From contig NZ_JBAWSY010000001.1 of the NCBI RefSeq assembly GCF_037104765.1, positions 310,001-374,000 of the forward strand: 64,000 bases of DNA, in the 5' to 3' direction. Origin of the DNA: Psychrobacillus mangrovi. Its GTDB lineage: Bacteria; Bacillota; Bacilli; Bacillales_A; Planococcaceae. Of the stretch, positions 43,647-52,229 are shown piece by piece. Positions within the stretch are counted from its first letter, which is position 1; each line of letters begins with the position of its first letter. Both the position numbers and the translations under genes were made by a program. The notes below the pieces were generated by a model. It was not told the DNA's origin. It saw only the letters and a list, made by a program, of their open reading frames with translations, and searched no databases.

Positions 43647-43687
43647 AATGTCCCCTCCTTTTAAGAATTATCTACTCCACTTACCCA

Positions 43688-44362
43688 TTATAGCGGACCA
43701 GAAATACCTTGACGACGAATCATGATAAAGTGAGCTGCAAGTAATGCGAATAACGCAGCTGGTAAGAAGAACACATGAATCGCAAAGAATCTTGTTAATG
43801 TTTGTGCACCGATGATATGTTCATCACCAGCTAATAATGTTTTAATTGCTCCACCGATAAATGGAACTGATGCTGCAATTTCAATACCTACTTTTGTTGC
43901 GAACAATGCTTTCATGTCCCAAGGTAATAGGTAACCCGTAAATCCTAAACCTAACATAACAGCGAAGATCAACACTCCGACCATCCAGTTTAGTTCACGA
44001 GGTTTTTTATAAGAACCAGTAAAGAATACACGTAAAGTATGTAAGAACATCATAACAATTACAAGCGATGCTCCCCAATGGTGCATCCCACGCACGATTT
44101 CACCGAATGCTACTTCATTTTGAAGATAGTAAACAGATTCCCATGCATTTTCAATATCTGGTACATAGTACATAGTTAAAAACATACCTGATAATATTTG
44201 AATTACTGTAATAAAGAATGTTAATCCTCCAAAACAATATACAAATGCTGAGAAATGGTGTGCAGGGTTTACGTGTTCTGGTACTTCATGGTCTGCGATA
44301 TCGCGCCATATTGGTGTAATATCTAGACGTTCATCCACCCAATCATAGATTTTGTTCAGCAC
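43688..44362 (-). CDS. qcrB: Menaquinol:cytochrome c reductase, cytochrome b subunit
   Basis: This 224-residue cytochrome b6-type subunit has four membrane helices and pairs of His ligands for the two b haems (MHHWGASLVIVMMFLHTLRV and later IHVFFLPAALFALLAAHF). The start is GTG 44362, with AGGGGG ten bases upstream. Middle gene of qcrA-qcrB-qcrC; gaps are 20 and 41 bases. It oxidises menaquinol in the membrane, consistent with the menaquinone genes in the same window. Confidence 0.97.
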   Translation of the reverse strand: MLNKIYDWVDERLDITPIWRDIADHEVPEHVNPAHHFSAFVYCFGGLTFFITVIQILSGMFLTMYYVPDIENAWESVYYLQNEVAFGEIVRGMHHWGASLVIVMMFLHTLRVFFTGSYKKPRELNWMVGVLIFAVMLGLGFTGYLLPWDMKALFATKVGIEIAASVPFIGGAIKTLLAGDEHIIGAQTLTRFFAIHVFFLPAALFALLAAHFIMIRRQGISGPL

Positions 44363-44382
44363 TGATGTCGTACCCCCTTACT

Positions 44383-44886
44383 TTAAACTAGTGTGTTAGG
44401 CATAGCTTTTCCAATTTCTAAGAAACCGTCATTTTCACGAACTTCATATTGATCCAACGGACCTAGAGGTGGTGTTTTTGGAACATTCTTTCCGCTTTTC
44501 TCATAGCGACCTGCGTGACATGGACAGAAGAATTGATTTTTGTGTGCTGGGTCACCTTCCCAGTTCACTGTACAACCTAAATGCTTACATACTGGTGAAA
44601 GTGCGATAATTTGATCGCCTTCTTTGTAAACCCATGCAGTATTTGTTACATCAGACTTGTACCATGCATCGACTTGTTCAAAAGTGAAGTCAACACGTTC
44701 AGGAACATCCGTAATATCAGCAACTTTTTTCTCCGTAAGTACGAAATCTCCGCCTTCTGTTTTTTGCAATACAGGATCAACTGCAAAACGTACCATAGGC
44801 ATAAGCATACCTGCAGCCATGAATCCGCCAACACCTGTTAGTGTATAACTTAGAAATTGACGTCTTGATACTTTATTGTTACTCAT
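44383..44886 (-). CDS. qcrA: Menaquinol:cytochrome c reductase, Rieske iron-sulfur subunit
   Basis: This 167-residue Rieske protein carries a 2Fe-2S cluster with ligands C100, H102, C121 and H124; C105 and C123 form the structural disulfide (CKHLGC and CPCHAGRY). The N-terminus has a twin-arginine-like SRRQFLSY followed by an uncleaved membrane anchor, suggesting Tat export. ATG 44886 follows GAGGGGGG. It opens the qcr operon. Confidence 0.97.
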   Translation of the reverse strand: MSNNKVSRRQFLSYTLTGVGGFMAAGMLMPMVRFAVDPVLQKTEGGDFVLTEKKVADITDVPERVDFTFEQVDAWYKSDVTNTAWVYKEGDQIIALSPVCKHLGCTVNWEGDPAHKNQFFCPCHAGRYEKSGKNVPKTPPLGPLDQYEVRENDGFLEIGKAMPNTLV

Positions 44887-44972
44887 CCTTTTCCCCCCTC
44901 TTACTTAAAGGTCAGTCCAATGGACATACTTGCTTGAATTAATAATACTAGGACATATCAATGATATATCAA

Positions 44973-44998
44973 TAAAAAAGGAAGGTCAATATTCCTTT
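44973..44998 (-). terminator. Possible terminator after ypiB-ypiF
   Basis: A short 7-bp stem (44977-44983 with 44992-44998) is followed on the minus strand by TTTTTT. It would separate ypiF from qcrA and leave about 85 bases for a qcr promoter. Confidence 0.45.
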
Positions 44999-45044
44999 AA
45001 AACGAATTATATACTTTGTGAACAATTAATGAAAGATATTGTCA

Positions 45045-45491
45045 CTAATTCGCCCATTTTTTTGCGAATGTCGGAATAAGTTGTCGAAGTTGGTCTTCCA
45101 ACACAGAATTCCTTAGTTTTTGATCCATAGAATCAAGCGGTACAGAAGGTGTCCAAAAAATGTTATGGTCTTCTCCCAGTGTGCTCCATTCTTTATCAGA
45201 AGTAATGAAAAATATATGTTTGAACTCAGCTTTATTCAACTCTTCTTTCCACTGATTATACAATGTGAGCTTGTCCTGATCTTTCGTGTAAGAGAAGGAA
45301 GGAAATAAAACAATCCTTCCTTTGAATTGATTTTCAATTATATTTGCCAAGGATAAGGTAAAGTCGGCAGCTGAGGCTGCAAATTGGAATCCTTGGTCGG
45401 ATCCATCGATTAATGTTAACGGGACTACTGCTGTATCTATATATTCTTTTTGTGATTGAAATATTGCGCTATCTTTTCCGTTCCAATGCAT
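45045..45491 (-). CDS. ypiF: YpiF family protein (DUF2487)
   Basis: This 148-residue soluble protein matches B. subtilis YpiF by sequence style and position upstream of qcrA. It starts MHWNGKDSAIFQSQKEYIDT, has GRIVLFPSFSYT and a polar, mixed alpha/beta remainder. No catalytic motif is recognised; its link to the bc complex, if any, is unproven. ATG 45491 has AGGAGAGATAAAT upstream. It is 11 bases from ypiB. Confidence 0.8.
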   Translation of the reverse strand: MHWNGKDSAIFQSQKEYIDTAVVPLTLIDGSDQGFQFAASAADFTLSLANIIENQFKGRIVLFPSFSYTKDQDKLTLYNQWKEELNKAEFKHIFFITSDKEWSTLGEDHNIFWTPSVPLDSMDQKLRNSVLEDQLRQLIPTFAKKWAN

Positions 45492-45502
45492 ATTTATCTC
45501 TC

Positions 45503-46054
45503 CTAAATATCTCTATCTACTAGTTCATTCCACATTGCTGAAAGTTCTATAAATTTAGCTTTATTATTTTGGTCGATTGCTTCATCGATTTGTTTTTGTA
45601 ATTGTTCTACTTGAAAGGAATATAAACTCTCCGACAAAATATCTTCCACAATCAGTTTATCTTTTTCGCTAATATGCAAATACTTCGGCATGTAAGGGTT
45701 TTCTTCCAATACCGCTAAGTATTCAGGACTTGGTGGTACTGTTTGAAAATTTAACTGGATATACATTTCTTCCTCCGGATGTAACCTTAGATCATGAAAT
45801 GATTTTTCTGCATCCGCTGTCATAATGCTTCCTTTATAAAATCGGAATGGTATTCCTGATGATGTTGTAACAGACATCACCATTGCTCTTGGACAATAAT
45901 GCGCTTCTTCCACAAAATGCACATTATTTAAAAGTGTCTCATGACTGATTAAGTAGTTCAAGATCCAGACGCATTCTCTTCTTTTCATCTGATATTTTTT
46001 TAAAAACCAACGGACAAATTCTTTCTTCTCGCCAACTGAAACAGAAGCAGTCAC
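45503..46054 (-). CDS. ypiB: YpiB family protein (UPF0302)
   Basis: This 183-residue cytoplasmic protein has the conserved UPF0302 core KKEFVRWFLKKYQMKRRECV, WILNYLISH and YCPRAMVMS, and a C-terminal helix rich in Gln and Glu. The function is unknown; B. subtilis YpiB has been linked to regulated degradation of LpxC-like or cell-wall targets only by analogy and I do not claim this. GTG 46054 is preferred as start because AAGGAGAGG lies before it, whereas the longer frame overlaps ypiA. Confidence 0.86.
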   Translation of the reverse strand: MTASVSVGEKKEFVRWFLKKYQMKRRECVWILNYLISHETLLNNVHFVEEAHYCPRAMVMSVTTSSGIPFRFYKGSIMTADAEKSFHDLRLHPEEEMYIQLNFQTVPPSPEYLAVLEENPYMPKYLHISEKDKLIVEDILSESLYSFQVEQLQKQIDEAIDQNNKAKFIELSAMWNELVDRDI

Positions 46055-46073
46055 GTAACCTCTCCTTCCTTTT

Positions 46074-47318
46074 TTATTCAAGCAAATCAAACCAAGTACT
46101 ATTTTCAGGTTCTAATTTCTGTAGTAAAGCCACTACTTCTAGTGCTTCTTCTCTTTTTCCATCTTCCAGTAGGAAGTATACGTATTTCTCTAAGAATTGT
46201 GCATCGTCCTTATGGTCAGTATATGCTAACTTATAAAATTCGTATGCTTTTTCGTAAAATTCTAATCGTTCATATGCTGAAGCTAAAAACGGGTACATAG
46301 AAGACCATTCAAAGTTCTCCTTTTTCAAATCCTCGTACAATTCTACCAGTTCCTCATCACGTTCTTCTGTAGCAAACAGTGAGGTCAATATAAATATCGC
46401 ATCCATATACTCAGGATCAAGAGCAATCGCTTCACGCAAAAATGACTCAGCTTCTTTCAATTTACCCAATTTAAGTGAAATTTTACCTGCAAATAAATAA
46501 TATTCTTTTTCAAATTCATCTCTTGCAATGCCATCCGTTATTGCTTTTAAAGCCTCTTCGTTCTTCTCCAGCATAGAATTAGCTTCCGCTAGTAACATAT
46601 AACCAGAAAAATAATCTGGATCTATTTCAAGTAAATTTTCTAAGTACTTAATAGCAGTTTCATAATGCTGTACTTGAAAGGAGGCATATGCTGCATGAAA
46701 TAATACGTCTGGAGCAACTTCTGTTTTTAATGCCTCTGCGTAATATGGAATTGCCTCTTCATATGCAGCTCCTGCACTATATATTTCCGCAAGCTTTAGA
46801 GGCAGGTCAACCCCTTGCAAAGCATCCTTTTGAGGCAATAATTCTTCCATTATCCTAGCGGCTTCTAAATATCTTCCGGTTTCAAACAATAGTTCACCTT
46901 TTGCGTATAGCAATAAAGGCTCATTTGGAATTAATGCAATTGCTTCATTTATTTTTTGCTCTGCAACTTCATAAAGTCCAATCATTTGATAATAATCAGC
47001 CAAAGTAAGCAATGCTTGTGGATATGCTTCACTAGATTTATCAATACTTGTTAACAGGTTTAATGCTTCATCTTCACGATCCATCTCTAAACATAGCTGT
47101 GCTTGATCTATTTTTAATTGACTTTCCTCTGGAAATAAATATTGAAGATGCTCTAAAATTTTTATTGCTTCTTCTGTGTATCCATATTGGGTTAATAAAT
47201 CCGCAAGCTCATATTGTTCATCCGGATTTCCTTCGATTAAAAAGCGATCCACAATTGTAGCTAGCTTCTCCATATCCCCTTCCTGCATTGCTTGAATAAA
47301 GGGCAACATTTTCTCCAT
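46074..47318 (-). CDS. ypiA: YpiA tetratricopeptide repeat protein
   Basis: This 414-residue soluble protein is built almost wholly of TPR units of about 34 residues, roughly a dozen in all, recognisable by repeated EAI.YY.EAL and EPLLLYAKGELLFETGRY-type segments. It is strongly acidic. Family members act as protein-interaction scaffolds; no partner is visible except the neighbouring ypiB. ATG 47318 has a weak site (TGGTGAT) upstream. It is the first gene of ypiA-ypiB-ypiF and is separated from aroA by the 1-kb repeat mosaic and a terminator. Confidence 0.9.
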   Translation of the reverse strand: MEKMLPFIQAMQEGDMEKLATIVDRFLIEGNPDEQYELADLLTQYGYTEEAIKILEHLQYLFPEESQLKIDQAQLCLEMDREDEALNLLTSIDKSSEAYPQALLTLADYYQMIGLYEVAEQKINEAIALIPNEPLLLYAKGELLFETGRYLEAARIMEELLPQKDALQGVDLPLKLAEIYSAGAAYEEAIPYYAEALKTEVAPDVLFHAAYASFQVQHYETAIKYLENLLEIDPDYFSGYMLLAEANSMLEKNEEALKAITDGIARDEFEKEYYLFAGKISLKLGKLKEAESFLREAIALDPEYMDAIFILTSLFATEERDEELVELYEDLKKENFEWSSMYPFLASAYERLEFYEKAYEFYKLAYTDHKDDAQFLEKYVYFLLEDGKREEALEVVALLQKLEPENSTWFDLLE

Positions 47319-47374
47319 ATGATCACCATACTTTCTATAGCTTTATCGTACAAGAACATTTCAATATGAACAAG

Positions 47375-47402
47375 AAAAAAACTCTCCTTTTACAGGAGAG
47401 TT
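47375..47402 (-). terminator. Rho-independent terminator upstream of ypiA
   Basis: An 8-bp perfect stem (47380-47387 with 47395-47402, loop of seven) is followed on the minus strand by a T run. It would stop transcripts coming from the aro operon through the repeat mosaic, before the ypiA promoter. Confidence 0.75.
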
Positions 47403-48340
47403 GCAGACTGTAAACAAACTTTAAATTAATATGAATACTGTCTTTTCAGGAAAATCAGTTTTTCCAAGGCTCACCGCTCGCTTACCGCGGGTATGCACCA
47501 AGTGCTTTGGCAAACACTTTGTTGGTCATGAAGGGGTCAAGGCCAATAGGATGTGGGTCAAGCAATCGTCGTCGCAGAACACAGGCGAATTTAGATTGTC
47601 TTCCATTTGATAAGGTACCCTTAGCCACCCTAACTCTAATACCCTGAGGGTACTGAAAAGTTTATAGAATTTGCCTTTACTAAATAATGTTGTCCGATAA
47701 ATAAGAAATCGTTGAAACGGCTCCCTTTCAGTGGGTGTTGCCTTAGCCTCCTAGGCCAACACGATGTTGGTCATGCAATCGTTGCCGCAAAAGTTCTTTT
47801 GCGACGAGCTTTGCGCAGGAGCAGGATGCGGCGAACTTAGATTGCCTTCCCCTCAACTACGGGGTCTTCGACTAACGCTGTTCCCGCAGGAGTGTCGCCT
47901 TTTCCAACGATTTTCTTTAAATACTAATTGAAAAAAATAAGTGATAAAAAACCTACTCTATTAATGGCATGATGATTTTCTATATGAAAAGCGGATAATA
48001 GTTGATTGGAGTGGAAGGCGGCGACTCCTGCCGGAAAAGCATGAGCTGAAGACCCTGGACTGAGCGTAGGGAAGGAAGCGACTGAAGCCATGCCGGCGGA
48101 AAGCGTCCGCCTGGAACGGAAATTAACGGGTCCGAAATAAAAATCAGTAACCTCACTACGCTCCTGAAGGGTCTCGTTTATTTCTCTTTCCCGCAGGAGT
48201 CGAGCCGACGCTTCTCCAAATCAATAAAAAGCTACCAAATTAGCTAATTCCTTTTGTCTACAAACTGAGCACTTTTTATAAAAGCGTAATATATTAACTA
48301 GGCAAACTGGCTAATAATAATCTGAAATAATAAACAGTGC
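47403..48340. repeat. Gene-free repeat mosaic between ypiA and aroA
   Basis: About 940 bases hold no gene. Pieces include GACTGTAAACAAACT at 47406 (also at 25009) and two related GC-richer blocks at about 47461-47620 and 47720-47900, both with TTGGTCATG, CAATCGT and GAATTTAGATTG-type segments; CGACGAGCTTTGCGCAGGAG lies at 47801. A Bacillales-type repeat at 48014-48130 contains GGAAAGCGTCCGCCTGGAAC and GGCGGCGACTCCTGCCGG. The remainder is AT-rich. Confidence 0.65.
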
Positions 48341-49633
48341 CTATACTTTATCTATTACACTATTCAATTGCTCAAAAAAGTTAGGGTAGCTAACAGAAAT
48401 ACATTCAGCATTATCAATTGTCACTGGGCTTGAAGTAATAAGAGAAGCAATAGCAGCCATCATTCCGATACGATGATCACCATATGTTTTTATCTCTGCT
48501 CCTTGAAGTGGAGTTGGGCCCTCAATAATCATCCCATCCTCTGTAGAAATTATGTTGGCACCTAATTTTTTTAATTCATTTACTACTGCATCAATTCTAT
48601 TCGTTTCTTTTACTTTTAATTCTTCTGCATCCTTAATAATTGTCGTTCCGTGTGCTTGGGTTGCAAGAAGAGCTATAATTGGAATTTCATCAATTAGTTT
48701 AGGAATAATTTCCCCACCAATTTCAGTACTTTTTAAAGAAGATGACTCTACCATCAGTGTTCCCATCTCTTCATGACTTTTATAAGAATCAAACTCAGTC
48801 TTAATGTTAGCACCCATTTTTTCTAGAACTTCAATAATTCCTGTTCGTGTAGGATTTAATCCGACGTTTTTTAGGGTTAACGTGCTATTTGGCACAATCG
48901 CCCCAGCGACCAAGAAGAATGCAGCAGAGGATATATCTCCTGGCACAACGACATGGGTGCCGGTAAGCTCTTGTCCACCAGTAAGACGAATAGTTTTGTC
49001 TTCAACCGTAATTTCAGCACCAAAATGCTGAAGCATTTTTTCAGTATGATCTCGAGAGGTTTCTACTTCGGTGACTACAGTTTCGCCTTCTGCTTGAAGA
49101 GCAGCTAATAAAATAGCAGACTTTACTTGTGCACTAGCTACTGGCATTTTATAGTTCATAGATTGTAGTTTTGTTCCTTCAACTGCAATTGGCGTATACT
49201 GAGCATTCTCTCTTCCAATAAAATTAGCACCCATTTGTTTTAATGGTTCTGTTACCCTTTTCATGGGGCGCTTTTGAATCGAATCATCCCCTATTAGTAC
49301 AGATGATACGTTGGATCCAGCTAAAATACCTAACATTAATCGTGTAGTAGTTCCTGAGTTACCTGTATATAGTATTTCCTTTGGTTCATTCCATGCGTTA
49401 ATGCCTTCACTTATAATTTTTACATTCTCTCCATCCACGGATATATCAATGCCTAGTTTAGAAAAACAATCGATAGTTGCTAAACAGTCATCGCTTTGTA
49501 GGAAACCTTCAACGGTTGTGGTTCCCTTTGCTATCGCTCCAAACATTATAGAGCGATGGGAAACAGATTTGTCACCAGGTATCTGTAACGTGCCTTTCAA
49601 GGAAGGCTGGCCATAGTTTAAAACTTTACTCAA
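48341..49633 (-). CDS. aroA: 3-phosphoshikimate 1-carboxyvinyltransferase (EPSP synthase)
   Basis: This 430-residue enzyme (aroE in B. subtilis naming) joins shikimate 3-phosphate and phosphoenolpyruvate. Signatures are PGDKSVSHRSIMFGAIA, the glycine-rich GNSGTTTRLMLG and the late GDHRIGM. It has two domains of six-fold inside-out barrel repeats. The start is TTG 49633, with GGAGG nine bases upstream. It is the last gene of the aro operon, 14 bases after tyrA. Confidence 0.96.
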   Translation of the reverse strand: MSKVLNYGQPSLKGTLQIPGDKSVSHRSIMFGAIAKGTTTVEGFLQSDDCLATIDCFSKLGIDISVDGENVKIISEGINAWNEPKEILYTGNSGTTTRLMLGILAGSNVSSVLIGDDSIQKRPMKRVTEPLKQMGANFIGRENAQYTPIAVEGTKLQSMNYKMPVASAQVKSAILLAALQAEGETVVTEVETSRDHTEKMLQHFGAEITVEDKTIRLTGGQELTGTHVVVPGDISSAAFFLVAGAIVPNSTLTLKNVGLNPTRTGIIEVLEKMGANIKTEFDSYKSHEEMGTLMVESSSLKSTEIGGEIIPKLIDEIPIIALLATQAHGTTIIKDAEELKVKETNRIDAVVNELKKLGANIISTEDGMIIEGPTPLQGAEIKTYGDHRIGMMAAIASLITSSPVTIDNAECISVSYPNFFEQLNSVIDKV

Positions 49634-49647
49634 AATTATTTTCCTCC

Positions 49648-50745
49648 CTACGCTATATATGTTTCAAATGTTGTATTATTCGCAATACACTCTACAGCTT
49701 TGGCACGATCCTCCATTGATTGAAAGCTAACAACGAGAATCCCAAAAATATCTTCTCTAGTCTCTACAATCCGCAAGTTAGTAATACTTATATTGTCTTT
49801 TGCAAGATAGCCAGTAATTTCGGAGATCACCCCTGGGTAATCTGGAACATCCACATATAAATCATATACTGTAAACATTGCACCTTGCGTAATCGGTAAA
49901 TTGTCACGGACTTCTTTGGCTGTTGAGAAATAAGCTTCTATCTCCTCAGGTTCCGCGTGTAATAAAAGATTTTGTAGCTTGATCATTTCTTCCGTCCAGT
50001 TTTGTAATTGGTTACTTAATTCCTGACGGTTTTGGACAGTGATATCTCTCCACATAATAGGATTTGCAGAAGCAATTCTTGTCAAATCACGAAATCCACC
50101 AGCAGCAAGTTGTTTTGTAAAAGGAAAGGCATCGTTTTCACCTGCTAGTTGATGTACGAGAGATGCAGCGACTAAGTGAGGGAAATGACTTACAACAGCC
50201 GTCATATGATCATGTTCTTCTGCATCCACTTGCACAATTTTTGCTTTCGTTACTTGCAACAGATCTAAAAGTGTTATTATTTGCTCCTCTTTTACATCTG
50301 GAAAAGGAGTAAGCATATAATAGGCATTTTCAAAAAGATGAGCTCTAGCAGCTTCTACACCACTCTTATGAGAACCTGCCATTGGGTGGCCACCTATAAA
50401 TGTAATGCCTGCCTCTTTTAATTTTAAAGCGGCCTTCATAATTACTTTTTTTGTACTTCCAGTATCTGTAACAATTACATTCTTTTTTAATTGCCATTTA
50501 GGCATCTCTTGAATCAAACGAATAGTTTCGTTGACTGGAGTAGCAAAAATAATAATATCCGCTAGCTCTGATGCATCTTTCAACTGAACTCCCATTTCAT
50601 CAATAATGCCAATTCTCTTTGCCGTACGGAGAGTTTTGCCATCAGCATCATAACCGATGATAAAGGTTTCATGATTTCGCTTTAAACTAAGTGCTAGAGA
50701 TCCTCCAATTAGTCCTAAACCAATGATGAAAACTGTTTGTTTCAT
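49648..50745 (-). CDS. tyrA: Prephenate dehydrogenase with ACT domain
   Basis: This 365-residue enzyme oxidises prephenate to 4-hydroxyphenylpyruvate for tyrosine. It has an N-terminal Rossmann fold (FIIGLGLIGGSLALSL), the GGHPMAGSHKSG substrate motif and a C-terminal ACT regulatory domain (about 295-365, LYVDVPDYPGVISEITGYL), which usually senses tyrosine. ATG 50745 shares one base with the hisC stop (TAATG), and GAGGAAGG lies in the end of hisC. Confidence 0.96.
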   Translation of the reverse strand: MKQTVFIIGLGLIGGSLALSLKRNHETFIIGYDADGKTLRTAKRIGIIDEMGVQLKDASELADIIIFATPVNETIRLIQEMPKWQLKKNVIVTDTGSTKKVIMKAALKLKEAGITFIGGHPMAGSHKSGVEAARAHLFENAYYMLTPFPDVKEEQIITLLDLLQVTKAKIVQVDAEEHDHMTAVVSHFPHLVAASLVHQLAGENDAFPFTKQLAAGGFRDLTRIASANPIMWRDITVQNRQELSNQLQNWTEEMIKLQNLLLHAEPEEIEAYFSTAKEVRDNLPITQGAMFTVYDLYVDVPDYPGVISEITGYLAKDNISITNLRIVETREDIFGILVVSFQSMEDRAKAVECIANNTTFETYIA

Positions 50746-51842
50746 TAAATAACGCCTTCCTCACGTAGTACTTCATCAAGTTTTTGTAGCAGCTCTGTAT
50801 TTTCTTCCCCTGTGCCTATTGTTATTCTTAGGTATCCAGGGACTCCTAACGCATTCCCACTTCGAACAATAAATCCTCGTTGCATTAAGCCTTGGAAAAC
50901 TACGTCACTATCGGCTTTTACTTCCATTAATATGAAGTTTGTATGAGATGGATAAAAATCTAAATTACGTTCTTTACAGTATTCTTCAAACTGTTTTTTA
51001 CCGGCATTATTTTTTATTTTACATTCTTTGATGAAGGTTTGATCTTCTAGACCGATCAAAGCAACTTCTTGGCTTAGGACAGTATTATTAAATGGCTCAC
51101 GAGTTGGTTCTAGTTGACTAATTACTACTTCTGAACCAATGGCATATCCCACTCGGAAGCTTGCTAAACCATATGCTTTAGAGAATGTACGCATTATTAA
51201 TACATTTGGATGCTTTTCTAATAACCCTATTGAGTCTTCATACTCGTCATCTGTAATATATTCGGTATAAGCTTCATCTAAAACTATTAATACGTCATTT
51301 GGAACTTTTTCAACGAATTCTTTAATCTTTTGACTAAGTGTCAATGTGCCAGTAGGATTATTAGGGTTACAAATCCAAACAATTGCTGTATTTTCATCGA
51401 TAGCATCGTACATTTTTTCTAGATCATGTTCTCCATTTTTGAGAGGCACTTCTCTCACCTCTGCACCTTCTACAATCGCATTATGCTTGTATTGGCCGAA
51501 AGTGATGGAAGCCATAACCGTATTTAACCCTGGTCTTAGAATTGCTCTTGAAACAATTAATATATTCTCATCAGAACCATTACCAAATAGTAATTGTTTT
51601 TCTGAAACATTTAAATGTTTCGCCACTGCAGTTCGAAGTTTTGTAGCATAGCCATCAGGGTAAATTGCATAATTTACTTTAGCGTTATCTAAATAAGCTT
51701 TTACTTTCGGAGAGGCTCCGTATGGATTTTCATTGGATGCAAGTTTTACAACTTTCTCTAAATTAAACAATCTTTTTACTTCATCTGTGGTCTTTCCAGG
51801 TTGGTATGCTTGTAATCCTTCAATTTGTTTTTTAAATTTCAT
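50745..51842 (-). CDS. hisC: Histidinol-phosphate / aromatic aminotransferase
   Basis: This 365-residue PLP-dependent class II aminotransferase acts both in histidine synthesis and, in Bacillus, in the last step to Tyr and Phe, which explains its place in the aro operon. The PLP lysine is in RTFSKAYGLASFRVG; the LASNENPYG and CNPNNPTG motifs are present. ATG 51842 has GAGGAG seven bases upstream. The gap to aroH is only 24 bases. Confidence 0.95.
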   Translation of the reverse strand: MKFKKQIEGLQAYQPGKTTDEVKRLFNLEKVVKLASNENPYGASPKVKAYLDNAKVNYAIYPDGYATKLRTAVAKHLNVSEKQLLFGNGSDENILIVSRAILRPGLNTVMASITFGQYKHNAIVEGAEVREVPLKNGEHDLEKMYDAIDENTAIVWICNPNNPTGTLTLSQKIKEFVEKVPNDVLIVLDEAYTEYITDDEYEDSIGLLEKHPNVLIMRTFSKAYGLASFRVGYAIGSEVVISQLEPTREPFNNTVLSQEVALIGLEDQTFIKECKIKNNAGKKQFEEYCKERNLDFYPSHTNFILMEVKADSDVVFQGLMQRGFIVRSGNALGVPGYLRITIGTGEENTELLQKLDEVLREEGVI

Positions 51843-51866
51843 TGTAAAACTCCTCGATTCTTTTAT

Positions 51867-52229
51867 TTACTTGACTAAGTCTGGTCTTAATTGGACTGCT
51901 TCATTTAAATAAATATGTTGGATTTCTTTTTGAGTTTTGTCTGTATTGATATGCATCAATAAACGAATACATTTCTCTAATGCACCTGGAACATTCATCT
52001 CATGTGTACACATTACCGGGACATATGTCCATCCTTCAATACTTCTCACAGCTCTTGCAGGAAAAGCAGAGGAGATGTCTGTAGTTGTAGAGATGATTAC
52101 CGAAGCGATTGTATCAGGATCAATATTATTTGCTCTAGCCATTTCTTTCGCAAGTCGAGCAGTTTCCAGAAGAACTTCTTCATTAGAGTCTTCTGTTACT
52201 GTTATTGCACCTCTAACTCCCCTAATCAA
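51867..52229 (-). CDS. aroH: Monofunctional chorismate mutase, AroH type
   Basis: This 120-residue trimeric chorismate mutase forms prephenate. It has the AroH-family start IRGVRGAITVTED with an active-site arginine, the TTTDISSAFPA loop and the HEMNVPGALEKCIR segment that holds the key arginine. The start is TTG 52229, immediately after the aroB stop (TAATTG), with GGAGGAG inside aroB. It is followed directly by hisC, without the trp genes found there in B. subtilis. Confidence 0.95.
   Translation of the reverse strand: MIRGVRGAITVTEDSNEEVLLETARLAKEMARANNIDPDTIASVIISTTTDISSAFPARAVRSIEGWTYVPVMCTHEMNVPGALEKCIRLLMHINTDKTQKEIQHIYLNEAVQLRPDLVK

Noticed and set aside
47403..48340. Remnant of an insertion sequence
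   Set aside because: No transposase reading frame or paired terminal repeats with target duplication were found; the content is intergenic repeats.
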